DNA of 64,000 bases from Streptomyces sp. HM190 (lineage in GTDB: Bacteria > Actinomycetota > Actinomycetes > Streptomycetales > Streptomycetaceae). Below the pieces are notes generated by a model. It searched no databases. It was not told the origin of the DNA and worked only from the letters and a program-made list of their open reading frames with translations. The stretch lies in assembly GCF_009857135.1 (NCBI RefSeq), contig NZ_CP047318.1, positions 6,510,001 through 6,574,000 on the forward strand. Direction: 5' to 3'. Position 1 is the first letter of the stretch. The number at the start of each line of letters is the position of its first letter. Position numbers and translations under genes: made by a program. Shown in pieces: positions 35,620-45,030 of this stretch.

Positions 35620-36806
35620 TGGCGCTGCCCACCTGGGACCACCCGGAACCCCTCGCCGTCGGCTCCGCGCCCGTCCCCGAGTACGGCGCAGGCTCGCTCG
35701 CCGACCTCCTGCCCACCCTCGCCGCGGGCATGGAGGTCCCCGGCGTGACCGCCGCGATACGGGAACTGGCGCCGGCCGACCGTGCCTGCGTCTTCCTGAT
35801 CGACGGACTCGGCTGGGAGCAGCTTCGGGCGCACCCCGACGAGGCGCCCTTCATGACCTCCCTGCTGGCGTCCTCCCGCGGCGGGACCGGCCGCCCCATC
35901 ACCGCCGGCTACCCCGCCACCACGGCGACCTCCCTGGCCTCCGTGGGCACCGGACTGCCCCCCGGCGCGCACGGCCTCCCCGGCTACACGGTCCGCGACC
36001 CCGACACCCGGGAGCTGATGAACCAGCTCCGCTGGCAGCCCTGGACGGCACCACACGTGTGGCAGCCGTACCCGACCGTGTTCCAGCTCGCCCACGAGGC
36101 CGGTGTGCACGCCGCGCAGGTCTCGTCGCCCGCCTTCGAGCACACCCCCCTGACCAAGGTCGCGCTGAGCGGCGGCACCTTCCACGGCCGTCTCTCCGGC
36201 GAGGACCGCATGGACCTGGCCGCCGCCCAACTGCGTGCCGGTGACCGGGCCCTGGTCTACACGTACTACTCCGAGGTCGACGGCGCCGGGCACCGCTACG
36301 GCCTCGACTCGGACACCTGGCGCGGCCAGCTCATGCACGTCGACCGCCTCGTCCAGCGGCTGGCGGAGCAACTCCCGCCGCGCAGCGCCCTCTACGTCAC
36401 CGCCGACCACGGCATGATCGACATCCCCTTCGACGAACAGCACCGCATCGACTTCGACGAGGACTGGGAACTGCGCGCCGGCGTCGCCCTGCTGGGCGGC
36501 GAGGGCCGCGCCCGCCATGTGTACGCGGTACCGGGCGCCGAGTCGGACGTCCTGACCTGCTGGCGCGAGGTGCTCGGCGAGCAGTTCTGGATCGCCTCGC
36601 GGGACGAGGCCATCGCCGCGGGCTGGTTCGGGCCCACGGTGGACGAACGGGTGTACGGCCGCATCGGTGACGTCGTCGCGGCCGCCCGCGACGACGTCCT
36701 GATCATCGCCTCCGAGCGGGAGCCCAAGGAGTCGGCCATGGTCGGCAACCACGGCTCGATGACCCCGGCGGAACAACTGGTCCCGCTCCTCGAAGTCCGC
36801 TCCTGA
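35619..36806 (+). CDS. alkaline-phosphatase-superfamily protein (nucleotide pyrophosphatase/phosphodiesterase type)
   Basis: A 395-residue protein of the type I phosphodiesterase/nucleotide pyrophosphatase family. Metal-binding and active-site elements seen are FLIDGLGWEQL near 57, GYPATTATSLASVGTG near 105 (Thr nucleophile), YYSEVDGAGHRYG near 220, TADHGMID near 265 and NHGSM near 375. There is no signal peptide, so it acts in the cytoplasm on an unknown phosphodiester or nucleotide. It is coupled to the DUF5998 gene, a conserved pairing that hints at a shared function. Confidence 0.9.
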   Translation: MALPTWDHPEPLAVGSAPVPEYGAGSLADLLPTLAAGMEVPGVTAAIRELAPADRACVFLIDGLGWEQLRAHPDEAPFMTSLLASSRGGTGRPITAGYPATTATSLASVGTGLPPGAHGLPGYTVRDPDTRELMNQLRWQPWTAPHVWQPYPTVFQLAHEAGVHAAQVSSPAFEHTPLTKVALSGGTFHGRLSGEDRMDLAAAQLRAGDRALVYTYYSEVDGAGHRYGLDSDTWRGQLMHVDRLVQRLAEQLPPRSALYVTADHGMIDIPFDEQHRIDFDEDWELRAGVALLGGEGRARHVYAVPGAESDVLTCWREVLGEQFWIASRDEAIAAGWFGPTVDERVYGRIGDVVAAARDDVLIIASEREPKESAMVGNHGSMTPAEQLVPLLEVRS

Positions 36807-36867
36807 CCGTCCCGCGCGCCCGTCCCGACCGCCCCGCCGTCCCTTGCCGAAAGGTGCTCACCTCACC

Positions 36868-37515
36868 ATGTCCGAGCTGGTGTTCTTCTCCGGAACCATG
36901 GACTGCGGGAAGTCGACGCTGGCCCTCCAGATAGAGCACAACCGCTCGGCGCGGGGCCTCCAGGGCATGATCTTCACGCGTGACGACCGCGCCGGTGAGG
37001 GCAAGCTCTCCTCCCGCCTGGGGCTGGTGACCGACGCGGTGGAGGTCGAGGACGGCCAGGACCTCTACGCGTACCTCGTCGACCACCTCTCCCAGGGGCG
37101 CCGCGCGGACTACGTCATCGCCGACGAGGCGCAGTTCCTCGCCCCCGAGCAGATCGACCAGCTCGCCCGCGTCGTGGACGACCTGGGCCTCGACGTCTAC
37201 GCCTTCGGCATCACCACCGACTTCCGCTCCAAGCTCTTCCCCGGCTCCCAGCGCCTGGTCGAGCTCGCCGACCGCGTCGAGGTCCTCCAGGTCGAGGCCC
37301 TGTGCTGGTGCGGCGCCCGCGCCACCCACAACGCCCGCACCATAGGCGGCCACATGGTCGTCGAGGGCGCCCAGGTCGTCGTCGGCGACGTCAACCAGCC
37401 CGACGACATCGGCTACGAGGTGCTCTGCCGCCGCCACCACCGCCGCCGCATGACCGCGGCGACGGCCCGCGCGGGAGCCCTCTCCCCGGACGTCCTCCCG
37501 GTCGAGACGGCCTGA
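36868..37515 (+). CDS. tdk: thymidine kinase (type II)
   Basis: Phosphorylates thymidine to dTMP in the salvage pathway. 215 residues. The P-loop is GTMDCGKST at 9-17, Walker B-like VIADEAQFL near 90, and a lasso/zinc region with CWCG and CRRHH near the C-terminus, all as in bacterial type II thymidine kinases. The ATG at 36868 follows AAAGG at a somewhat long distance of 13 nt. It continues the DUF5998-phosphatase gene group after a 61-bp gap. Confidence 0.93.
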   Translation: MSELVFFSGTMDCGKSTLALQIEHNRSARGLQGMIFTRDDRAGEGKLSSRLGLVTDAVEVEDGQDLYAYLVDHLSQGRRADYVIADEAQFLAPEQIDQLARVVDDLGLDVYAFGITTDFRSKLFPGSQRLVELADRVEVLQVEALCWCGARATHNARTIGGHMVVEGAQVVVGDVNQPDDIGYEVLCRRHHRRRMTAATARAGALSPDVLPVETA

Positions 37516-37639
37516 GCCCTCCGCCGGCCATCACCGCGCGCAGAGGTCGCCCTCGCGGGCAACGGCCCCCGCACCCGTCAGCGCTCCCACGTCCCGAACC
37601 TCAGCGCGCCATGGGCCCCCTCGGCGCTCCACGGGCCCC

Positions 37640-38440
37640 TCAGCGCTCCATGTGCACCAGCGCGAAGACCGCCCCCTCCGGATCCGCCACGGTGGCCACA
37701 CGGCCCTGGGGGGTGTCGTGCGGCGGAGTGAGGACATGGCCGCCGAGGTCGAGGACCCGCCGGGCCGCCTCGTCGGTGTCGGTCGTCTCGAAGTACGTCA
37801 GCCAGTGCGGGCCACGGTCACGGGGGAGCGCGGTGCCCATGCCGTGGATGCCGGCGACGGGGCGGCCCCCGATGTGGAGGGTGACGTGGTCGGTGTCGGG
37901 GTCCGGTGACGCCACCGGTCTCTCCTCGTAGCCGAAGGCCACCTCGTAGAACTTGGCGACGCTCTCCGTGTCGTACGTGAGCAGCTCGTCCCAGGCGGGG
38001 GTGCCCGGAACCCCCGTGATGTCCGTGCCGAGGAGCTCCGCCGCCTGCCAGATGCCGAAGACGGCACCCGTCGGGTCCGAGCCGATCGCGAGGCGCCCCG
38101 CCTCCCCGGCGTCCAGCGGCCCGACCCCGACGGTCCCGCCGCAGTGCCGCACGGTCGCCGCCGTCCGGTCCACGTCGTCGGAGGCGAAGTACGGCGTCCA
38201 CGCGATCGGAAGGTGCCGGTCCGGCGGCAGCTGCCCGATCCCCGCCACCTCGCGCCTGTCGAGCAACGCCCGCACGTACGGGCCGAGCTGCTGCGGACCG
38301 GGCTGGAACTCCCAGCCGAACAGGGCCCCGTAGAACTCCTGCGTCGCGTCCATCCCGTGCACCATCAGGCTCACCCAGCGGGGCGTGCCCGGCGGGTACG
38401 CCCCGCCGTTCGGGCCGGTCGACCCCCGTGCGTCGGTCAT
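37640..38440 (-). CDS. VOC family (glyoxalase/bleomycin-resistance-like) protein with two domains
   Basis: A 266-residue protein made of two tandem VOC modules (about 15-130 and 140-262), each ending in the pattern DPTGAVFGIWQ / DPEGAVFALVH. The VOC fold binds a metal and catalyses isomerisation, dioxygenation or sequestration of small toxins; the substrate is unknown. ATG 38440 follows GGAGAG. Transcribed alone, convergent with thymidine kinase. Confidence 0.9.
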   Translation of the reverse strand: MTDARGSTGPNGGAYPPGTPRWVSLMVHGMDATQEFYGALFGWEFQPGPQQLGPYVRALLDRREVAGIGQLPPDRHLPIAWTPYFASDDVDRTAATVRHCGGTVGVGPLDAGEAGRLAIGSDPTGAVFGIWQAAELLGTDITGVPGTPAWDELLTYDTESVAKFYEVAFGYEERPVASPDPDTDHVTLHIGGRPVAGIHGMGTALPRDRGPHWLTYFETTDTDEAARRVLDLGGHVLTPPHDTPQGRVATVADPEGAVFALVHMER

Positions 38441-38765
38441 CGTCACTCTCTCCTCGGCCCTCGCGGCCGCGTCCGTCCGCCCCGCCGTACACGTGTACCG
38501 CGTCCACCCGCGATCACGCCCCGCGCCGATGCTCGCACCACCCGTGGTGCCGCACGCCCGCGCCGCACCGCCGCGCCCTGGCGCACGTACGTACGCGAAC
38601 GGACGCGGTCGACCGTGACGCGCCGCTTTCCGCGGGGCGGACGGGTGGTGGCCGTCGACTGTACGGCATGTGTCCGATCCTGTACGCGCGGTGATCGCAA
38701 CCGTCCGGCGGGCAGAGTAGCCGGACCCGGGCGAAGGAACCACCCCGTGCGCGAGGATGGGGGCC
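38441..38765. other. divergent intergenic region (VOC gene / sulfurtransferase)
   Basis: No gene seen. At the right end GAGGAT (38753-38758) stands 7 nt before the ATG of the sulfurtransferase and could be a leaderless -10 box. The rest has no recognisable structure. Confidence 0.4.
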
Positions 38766-39593
38766 ATGAACGCCATCATCACCGCATCCGACCTCGCCGA
38801 GGAGCTGGCCGGACCCCGCCCGCCCGTCCTGCTGGACGTGCGCTGGCAGTTGGGCGGCCCCCACCAGCGGCCCGCGTACGACACGGCGCACATCCCGGGG
38901 GCCGTCTTCGTCGACCTGGACGCCGAACTCGCCGGCCCGGCGGGCGAGGCCGGCCGCCACCCGCTGCCGGACCCCGAGACCTTCGGTGCGGCGATGCGGG
39001 CTGCCGGGGTGTCCGCCGACCGTCCGGTCGTCGTCTACGACGGCGGCCTCAACTGGGCCGCCGCGCGCGCGTGGTGGCTGCTCCGCTGGTCGGGCCACCC
39101 CTCCGTGCGCGTCCTCGACGGCGGTCTCGCGGCCTGGGACGGCCCTGTGACGGCCGAACTCCCCGTCCCCGAGCCGGGAACCTTCACCCCCGCCCCGGGC
39201 GCCCTCCCGCTGCTCGACGCGGACGGCGCCGCGGCGCTCGCCCGCAGCGGTCTGCTCCTCGACGCGCGGGCCGCCGAGCGCTACCGAGGCGACGTGGAGC
39301 CCATCGACCCGGTCGGCGGCCACATCCCGGGCGCCGTGTCCGCGCCCACCACCGAGAACGTGACCGCATCCGGTCACTTCCGCTCCGCCGCCGAACTCGC
39401 CGACCGATTCAAGGGACTCGGCGCGACCGCGGACACCGAGGTCGGCGTGTACTGCGGCTCGGGCGTCTCCGGCGCCCACCAGGTGCTCGCGCTGGCCGTG
39501 GCGGGCATCCCGGCCGCCCTGTACGTCGGCTCCTGGTCGGAGTGGTCACGGGACGGCAGCCGCCCGGTCGCCACCGGGCCCGACCCCCAGTGA
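38766..39593 (+). CDS. sulfurtransferase (two-domain rhodanese, 3-mercaptopyruvate/thiosulfate type)
   Basis: A 275-residue protein with two rhodanese domains. The N-terminal domain has the structural signature YDTAHIPGAVFVDLD and no cysteine; the C-terminal one has the active loop CGSGVSGAHQV with the catalytic cysteine, plus GHIPGAVSAPTTEN. The loop sequence CGSGVSG is nearer to mercaptopyruvate sulfurtransferases. It transfers sulfane sulfur to cyanide or thiols. The ATG at 38766 is preceded by GGGGGCC, which is a poor ribosome binding site. Confidence 0.94.
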   Translation: MNAIITASDLAEELAGPRPPVLLDVRWQLGGPHQRPAYDTAHIPGAVFVDLDAELAGPAGEAGRHPLPDPETFGAAMRAAGVSADRPVVVYDGGLNWAAARAWWLLRWSGHPSVRVLDGGLAAWDGPVTAELPVPEPGTFTPAPGALPLLDADGAAALARSGLLLDARAAERYRGDVEPIDPVGGHIPGAVSAPTTENVTASGHFRSAAELADRFKGLGATADTEVGVYCGSGVSGAHQVLALAVAGIPAALYVGSWSEWSRDGSRPVATGPDPQ

Positions 39594-39614
39594 CCCGGCA
39601 CTGACGGCGTGCCG

Positions 39615-39645
39615 CGGGGCCCGCGTCTGAACGACACGGGCCCCG
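39615..39645 (+). terminator. terminator of the sulfurtransferase gene
   Basis: CGGGGCCCG (39615-39623) pairs with CGGGCCCCG (39637-39645), extended inward to 12 bp with one wobble; loop about 7 nt. Confidence 0.8.
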
Positions 39646-39796
39646 TACACGTATGAGAGACCGGACCCCCACCCACGGAACCCCACGGAAACCACGGAAG
39701 AAGAACCCGGAAGCAGAAGAAAGCAGAAACGGATCGGCATGCACGACCGTCCTGCTCGCAGCCGCCGACCCCCACCCTGCTCACCGCTGTCGCCCG

Positions 39797-40810
39797 CTAC
39801 TCCTGTTTCTTGCGGCGCGTACCGAACACGATCTCGTCCCAGCTGGGCACCGCCGCGCGCCGGCCCGGCCGTACGCCGTCGGCCTCGGCCTGCCGGTCGG
39901 TGGAGCCGATGAGCCGGTCACGGTGCCCGCCCACCGACCGCGGCGGCATCAGGACGTCCGCGTAGGCGGAACCGGCCGATGCCGCGGGCGCCGCGGACTC
40001 CTCGTCCGCCTCCTCGACGGACTCGTCCTGCGGTTCGGCGGACGGCAGTTCGGGCACCACCAGGTCGCCCCGGTAGCTGGGGACGGCCTCCAGGATGCTC
40101 GTGAGCGAGTCGCGCTCGCTCTCCTCGTCGCCCTCCGGTGGCCCGGCCGGCAGGACGGGGCGTTCCGTCTGACGGTCGCGGGGCAGCCGGGCGATCCGCG
40201 GTACGAACGGGAAGCTCGGTTCGGGCGCGCCCAGGTCGTCGGACTCCCCGATCAGGGAGCGCGCCTCGTCGTCGACAGCCTGGACCAGCCGCCGGGGCGG
40301 GTCGTACGTCCAGCTCGCCGAGTGCGGTTCGCCCGCGACCCGGTACACCAGCAGGACCTCCCAGGTGCCGTCGTCGCGGCGCCAGGAGTCCCACTGGACG
40401 GTGTCCTTCTCCGCGCCGCGGATCAACAGCCGTTCCTGGACGGCCTCGCCGAGCTGCGGGCCCGCGGCGTTCTCGCCGGGGCGGCGGACCGGGGTCTTGC
40501 GTGCCCGCTCGGCCATGAAGGCGCGCTCGGCCAGTACGGGCCCCTCGAACCGGCGTACCCGGTCGACGGGGATGCCGGCGAGCTGCGCGACCTCCTCGGC
40601 CGTGGCACCCGCGCGTATACGCGCCTGGATGTCACGGGGACGCAGATGGCTCTCGACCTCGATCTCGATCTGGCCGAGACGGGGACGGTCACCGCGTACG
40701 GCGGCACGCAGGCGCTCGTCGATCGGCAGCGTGTACTCCGTGGAATCGGCAGCCTTCAGCACCAGCCGTGTGCCGTCATTGGAGACGGCCACGACACGCA
40801 GTTCGGGCAT
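39797..40810 (-). CDS. sepH: septation protein SepH
   Basis: A 337-residue DUF3071 protein. SepH of S. venezuelae binds FtsZ and promotes Z-ring assembly in sporulation septa. The N-terminal region (residues 1-95) carries the conserved core including a helix-turn-helix-like stretch RIRAGATAEEVAQLAGIPVD; the C-terminal half is disordered and acidic with a final conserved WDEIVFGTRRKKQE motif. ATG 40810 follows GGAGGT. Not in an operon with its neighbours. Confidence 0.93.
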   Translation of the reverse strand: MPELRVVAVSNDGTRLVLKAADSTEYTLPIDERLRAAVRGDRPRLGQIEIEVESHLRPRDIQARIRAGATAEEVAQLAGIPVDRVRRFEGPVLAERAFMAERARKTPVRRPGENAAGPQLGEAVQERLLIRGAEKDTVQWDSWRRDDGTWEVLLVYRVAGEPHSASWTYDPPRRLVQAVDDEARSLIGESDDLGAPEPSFPFVPRIARLPRDRQTERPVLPAGPPEGDEESERDSLTSILEAVPSYRGDLVVPELPSAEPQDESVEEADEESAAPAASAGSAYADVLMPPRSVGGHRDRLIGSTDRQAEADGVRPGRRAAVPSWDEIVFGTRRKKQE

Positions 40811-41212
40811 GGGGACCTCCCGGGTGGTGCCTGCCGACGTCACGTGCGTCGCTGCTTCCGCTAGTGAGTGTGGCCTGCCCGGGTGCAGCCTGCCACAACC
40901 TTGCCTAGTTGCCCGGCGTGTCGGGCGTGGGCCCGAGGCCGCCGTTATGGCACGGTTACCTGTTTCGCAACGCTAAGTGACGAACCTCATCACCCTGTGC
41001 AACGATCCCCCTCCCGGCGGTCCTCGTGGGCCCCGGACACCCTGGCGGGAGTCCGGACCCAGGGCTCGCAACAGTACTCCATTCGGGCCACTTGCGTGGA
41101 TCGGCGCGCCGCTCGCTTTCTGGTGAGAGACGGCAATCGGCCGCGGGGAAGGGGCCTTTCGTCACGCCGGGTAGGGGGAGCGCGTCACACGATCACCGGT
41201 CCGGCCGCCCGG
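40811..41212. other. intergenic region between sepH and the lactone oxidase gene
   Basis: Both flanking genes are on the minus strand, so this is the sepH promoter region and the oxidase 3' region. No gene is supported. No confident hairpin was found. Confidence 0.4.
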
Positions 41213-42532
41213 CTACGACCCGAGGACGCGGCGCAAGTAGTCGTTCTGGAAACGCCGTTCGGGGTCGAGCCGGTCGCGCAGCGCGGTGAACTCGCCGAAG
41301 CGCGGGTAGACCTTGGCGAAGTAGTCGGTGTCCCGTGTGTGCACCTTGCCCCAGTGCGGACGCCCCTCGTGCGCCGTGAAGATCCGCTCGGCGGCCGTGA
41401 AGTACGCCTGATAGGGCGTGCCCCGGAACATGTGGACGGCGATGTAGGCGCTGTCGCGGCCGGAGGCGGTGGAGAGGGTGATGTCGTCGGCCGGCGCGGT
41501 GCGGACCTCCACCGGGAAGCTGACGCGGAGGGGGGAGCGGTCCACCATCGCCCTGAGCTCACGCAGTGTGTCCACCAGGGCCTCGCGCGGAACGGCGTAT
41601 TCCATCTCCACGAAGCGCACCCGGCGCGGAGAGGTGAAGACCTTGTAGGGGATGTCGGTGTAGGTGCGCGCGGACAGGGCGCGGCTGGAGATCTGGGCGA
41701 TCGCCGGGATGGTGGCGGGCACGGCCCGGCCGACCAGGTTGGCCACCTGGAAGACGCCGTTGGAGAGGAACTCGTCCTCGAACCAGCTGTTCAGCTGCGG
41801 GACGGGCTTCTCGGGGCCCGCGCTGCGGTTGTTGCGCTTGGTGTTGGTGTTGCCGGTGTGCGGGAACCAGTAGAACTCGAAGTGCTCGTTCTCGGCGTGC
41901 AGTTCGTCGAACTCGGCCAGCACCTTCTCGAACGGCATCGGCTCCTCGCGGGCCGTGAGCAGGAAGATCGGCTCCACGGCGAAGGTGATCGCGGTGACGA
42001 TGCCGAGCGCGCCGATGCCGACGCGGGCGGCCGCGAAGACGTCCGCGTTCTCGGTGGCGGAACAGGTCAGGACCGAGCCGTCCGCGGTGACCAGTTCGAG
42101 TCCCCTGATCTGCGCGGCGATCGAGGCCGACTCGCGGCCCGTGCCGTGGGTGCCGGTGCTGGTGGCCCCGGAGACCGTCTGCTCCATGATGTCGCCCATG
42201 TTCGTGAGCGACAGCCCTTCGCGTGCGAGCGCCACGTTGAGTCTCTTGAGCGGGGTGCCCGCGCCCACCGTGACGGTCATGGCGTCGCGGTCGATGTCGC
42301 GTATGCCCGTCAGCAGTTGAGGGCGGATCAACACGCCGTCGGTCGCGGCGGCGGCCGTGAAGGAGTGCCCCGTGCCGACGGCCTTCACCCGGAGGTCGTC
42401 CTCGGCGGCCCGGCGCACCGCCGCGGCGAGTTCCTCGACGGTGGCAGGGGTGACCTCCCGCACGGGCCGGGCGGTCACGTTCCCCGCCCAGTTACGCCAC
42501 GTGCCGCTCTTGCCGATCACTGTGGTGCTCAT
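41213..42532 (-). CDS. FAD-linked sugar-1,4-lactone oxidase (D-arabinono/L-gulono lactone oxidase type)
   Basis: A 439-residue VAO-family flavoprotein. GTGHSFTA with His56 is the expected covalent FAD attachment site, and SGATSTGTHGTG is the conserved FAD loop. The C-terminal HWGKVHTRD and FQNDYLRRVLG match the D-arabinono-1,4-lactone oxidase (ALO) domain. It oxidises an aldonolactone or alditol with O2, giving H2O2. ATG 42532 follows GGAGGG and lies inside the end of the MFS gene (41-bp overlap), so the two form an operon. Confidence 0.93.
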   Translation of the reverse strand: MSTTVIGKSGTWRNWAGNVTARPVREVTPATVEELAAAVRRAAEDDLRVKAVGTGHSFTAAAATDGVLIRPQLLTGIRDIDRDAMTVTVGAGTPLKRLNVALAREGLSLTNMGDIMEQTVSGATSTGTHGTGRESASIAAQIRGLELVTADGSVLTCSATENADVFAAARVGIGALGIVTAITFAVEPIFLLTAREEPMPFEKVLAEFDELHAENEHFEFYWFPHTGNTNTKRNNRSAGPEKPVPQLNSWFEDEFLSNGVFQVANLVGRAVPATIPAIAQISSRALSARTYTDIPYKVFTSPRRVRFVEMEYAVPREALVDTLRELRAMVDRSPLRVSFPVEVRTAPADDITLSTASGRDSAYIAVHMFRGTPYQAYFTAAERIFTAHEGRPHWGKVHTRDTDYFAKVYPRFGEFTALRDRLDPERRFQNDYLRRVLGS

Positions 42533-43733
42533 GGGGCCCTCCCCGCTCCGGTGCCGGCCTGCGCAGCCGGCGGTACCCGAGGAAACCGACCGCGACCGCG
42601 ACGGCACCGGACACCGCCGGCACCCCGTACCCGGCGTCGGCCCCGGCCGCGTCGATCACCCAGCCGGACGCGGAGGAGCCGAGCGCGACGCCGACCGCGA
42701 GTCCGGTGCTCACCCAGGTCATGCCCTCGGTCAGTTGCGCGCGTGGTACGTGCTCTTCGATCAGGGACATGGTCGTGATCATCGTGGGTGCGATGGACAG
42801 CCCCGCCACGAAGAGCGCCACGGCCAGAAACGGCAAGTTTCCGACCAGTAGGAGGGGGATCATACTCACGGCCATCCCGCAGACGCCCAGCAGCCAGCGA
42901 AGCTCGGCCGCCCCGGAGAACCGCAGCAGCCCGAACACGATGCCGGCGAGGCAGGACCCGGCCGCGTAGACGGCCAGGACGACGCTCGCCGCGGCCTTGT
43001 GGCCCTGCTCCTCGGCGAACGCCACGGTGACCACGTCGACGGCTCCGAAGATCGCCCCGGTCGCCACGAACGTGACCACCAGCACCTGCAGTCCGGGCGA
43101 GCGCAGCGCGGAACGGCCGCGCCCCCGCTGCGCGCGCGGGTGCGGTGCGGGCTCGGTGGCCCGCTGGGCGGTCAGCCAGAACACGCCGACCGCGAGGAAG
43201 CAGGCGGCGAGCAGCGGCCCGGCCTCCGGGAACCACGCCGTCGACAGACCGATGGAGATGATCGGCCCGAAGATGAAGCAGACCTCGTCCACCACGGACT
43301 CGAACGAGTAGGCGGTGTGCAACTGCGGGGTGCCCCGGTACAGGGCCGCCCAGCGGGCCCGGGTCATCGCCCCGAGGCTTGGCACACAGCCGATGCCGGC
43401 CGAGCACACGTACAGCACCCAGTCCGGCCAGCGGAAGTGCGCGGCGAACAGCAGCCCCGCTGCCGCGGCCAGCGCGACGAGCGTCGCCGGACGCAGCACC
43501 CGCCGCTGCCCGTACTGGTCCACCATGCGGGAGATCTGCGGGCCCAGCACGGCGGCGGACAGCGCGATGGTCGCCGACAGCGCACCGGCGAGGCCGTACC
43601 GTCCCGTGAGCTGCGAGATCATCGTGACCACGCCGATGCCCATCATCGACAGCGGCATACGGCCGATGAGGCCCGCGGCGGTGAAGCCCTTGGTGCCGGG
43701 CATGGCGAACAGAGCGGTGTACGGGCTGGGCAC
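42492..43733 (-). CDS. MFS transporter (exporter type)
   Basis: A 413-residue membrane protein with 12 predicted segments. Start region PSPYTALFAMPGTKGFTAAG and GLIGRMPLSMMGIG are typical of a Streptomyces MFS group; the loop motif ISRMVDQYGQRRVLRP after TM2 is the MFS signature A region. GTG 43733 follows GGAG; in-frame codons upstream are less likely. The gene overlaps the lactone oxidase gene by 41 bp. An iron-box-like sequence lies 84 bp upstream. Substrate unknown. Confidence 0.9.
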   Translation of the reverse strand: MPSPYTALFAMPGTKGFTAAGLIGRMPLSMMGIGVVTMISQLTGRYGLAGALSATIALSAAVLGPQISRMVDQYGQRRVLRPATLVALAAAAGLLFAAHFRWPDWVLYVCSAGIGCVPSLGAMTRARWAALYRGTPQLHTAYSFESVVDEVCFIFGPIISIGLSTAWFPEAGPLLAACFLAVGVFWLTAQRATEPAPHPRAQRGRGRSALRSPGLQVLVVTFVATGAIFGAVDVVTVAFAEEQGHKAAASVVLAVYAAGSCLAGIVFGLLRFSGAAELRWLLGVCGMAVSMIPLLLVGNLPFLAVALFVAGLSIAPTMITTMSLIEEHVPRAQLTEGMTWVSTGLAVGVALGSSASGWVIDAAGADAGYGVPAVSGAVAVAVGFLGYRRLRRPAPERGGPHEHHSDRQERHVA

Positions 43734-43816
43734 GGCGGGTCTCCGAAAGGTGCGGGAAGCGGAGGGCACCGTTCCCTGGTCGGCGCTGTAAGGCGCGAAG
43801 GATGCCGATACAGCTT

Positions 43817-43835
43817 ACGGGTCAGGCAAACCTAA
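43817..43835. promoter_or_regulatory. iron-box-like sequence between MFS and ferrochelatase genes
   Basis: ACGGGTCAGGCAAACCTAA matches 14 of 19 positions of the DmdR consensus TTAGGTTAGGCTAACCTAA, with a strong right half. It lies between divergent genes, 60 bp before ferrochelatase and 84 bp before the MFS gene. Iron control of either is plausible. Confidence 0.45.
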
Positions 43836-43894
43836 GTCACCACCCAGAGCGGGCCGGGATCCCGGCCGTCGGTGTCGGGTGGCAGGATCGAGTC

Positions 43895-45022
43895 ATGCCA
43901 CACGCGCACGACGCCACCCCCTATGACGCCCTGCTCCTGCTCTCGTTCGGCGGCCCGGAGGGCCCGGACGACGTGATCCCCTTCCTGGAGAACGTGACGC
44001 GGGGGCGCGGCATCCCCAAGGAACGCCTCAAGGAAGTCGGCGAGCACTACTTCCTGTTCGGCGGGGTCAGCCCCATCAACGACCAGAACCGCGCCCTGCT
44101 CGACGCCCTGCGCAAGGACTTCGCCGGGCACGGCCTGGACCTGCCGATCTACTGGGGCAACCGCAACTGGGCGCCCTACCTCACCGACACCCTCCGCGAG
44201 ATGGTCGCCGACGGCCGCCGCCGCATCCTGGTCCTCGCCACCAGCGCGTACGCCTCGTACTCGGGCTGCCGCCAGTACCGGGAGAACCTCGCCGACTCCC
44301 TCGCGGCCCTGGAGGCCGAGGGCCTGGAGCTGCCGAGGATCGACAAGATCCGGCACTACTTCAACCACCCCGGCTTCCTGGAGCCCATGATCGACGGGGT
44401 GATCGACTCCCTCGCCGACCTCCCCGACGACGTCCGCGACGGCGCGCACATCGCCTTCTGCACGCACTCCATCCCGAACGCCTCGGCGGACACCTCCGGC
44501 CCGGTCGAGGGCCACGGAGAGGGCGGCGCCTACGTCGAGGAGCACCTGGAGGTCTCCCGGCTCATCGTGGAGGCCGTGCGCGAGCGGACCGGCGTGGAGC
44601 ACCCCTGGCAGCTCGTCTACCAGTCCCGGTCGGGAGCCCCGCACATCCCGTGGCTGGAGCCCGACATCTGCGACCACCTGGAGGAGCTGAGCGGGTCCGG
44701 CGCCCCGGCCGTCGTGATGGCGCCCATCGGGTTCGTCTCGGACCACATGGAGGTCCTGTACGACCTCGACACCGAGGCCATGGCCAAGGGCGAGGAACTG
44801 GGGCTGCCGGTGCGCCGCTCGGCCACCGTGGGCGCCGACCCGCGGTTCGCCGCCGCGATCCGCGACCTGGTCCTGGAGCGCGCGGCCGTCGAGCGGGGCC
44901 AGGACGTGACGCCCTGCGCCCTCGGCGCCCTCGGCGCGAGCCACAACCTCTGCCCGGTCGGCTGCTGCCCGGCCCGCGCCCCGAAGCCCGCCGCCGCGGG
45001 CGCCGACAGCCCGTACGCGTGA
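43895..45022 (+). CDS. hemH: ferrochelatase (coproporphyrin type)
   Basis: Inserts Fe2+ into coproporphyrin III in actinobacterial haem synthesis. 375 residues. FGGPEGPDDVIPFLENVTRG and YYFLFGGVSPIND-type motifs open the protein; the catalytic His is in FCTHSIP. The C-terminal CALGALGASHNLCPVGCC holds the cysteines of the [2Fe-2S] cluster found in actinobacterial enzymes. The ATG at 43895 lies 6 nt after CAGGAT, suggesting a leaderless mRNA. Inositol monophosphatase follows after 8 bp. Confidence 0.96.
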   Translation: MPHAHDATPYDALLLLSFGGPEGPDDVIPFLENVTRGRGIPKERLKEVGEHYFLFGGVSPINDQNRALLDALRKDFAGHGLDLPIYWGNRNWAPYLTDTLREMVADGRRRILVLATSAYASYSGCRQYRENLADSLAALEAEGLELPRIDKIRHYFNHPGFLEPMIDGVIDSLADLPDDVRDGAHIAFCTHSIPNASADTSGPVEGHGEGGAYVEEHLEVSRLIVEAVRERTGVEHPWQLVYQSRSGAPHIPWLEPDICDHLEELSGSGAPAVVMAPIGFVSDHMEVLYDLDTEAMAKGEELGLPVRRSATVGADPRFAAAIRDLVLERAAVERGQDVTPCALGALGASHNLCPVGCCPARAPKPAAAGADSPYA

Positions 45023-45030
45023 GGAGCACC

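Noticed and set aside
39660..39735. Purine-rich run with several CCACGGAA-like units
   Set aside because: Only short imperfect units downstream of a terminator; no reading frame or known element fits.
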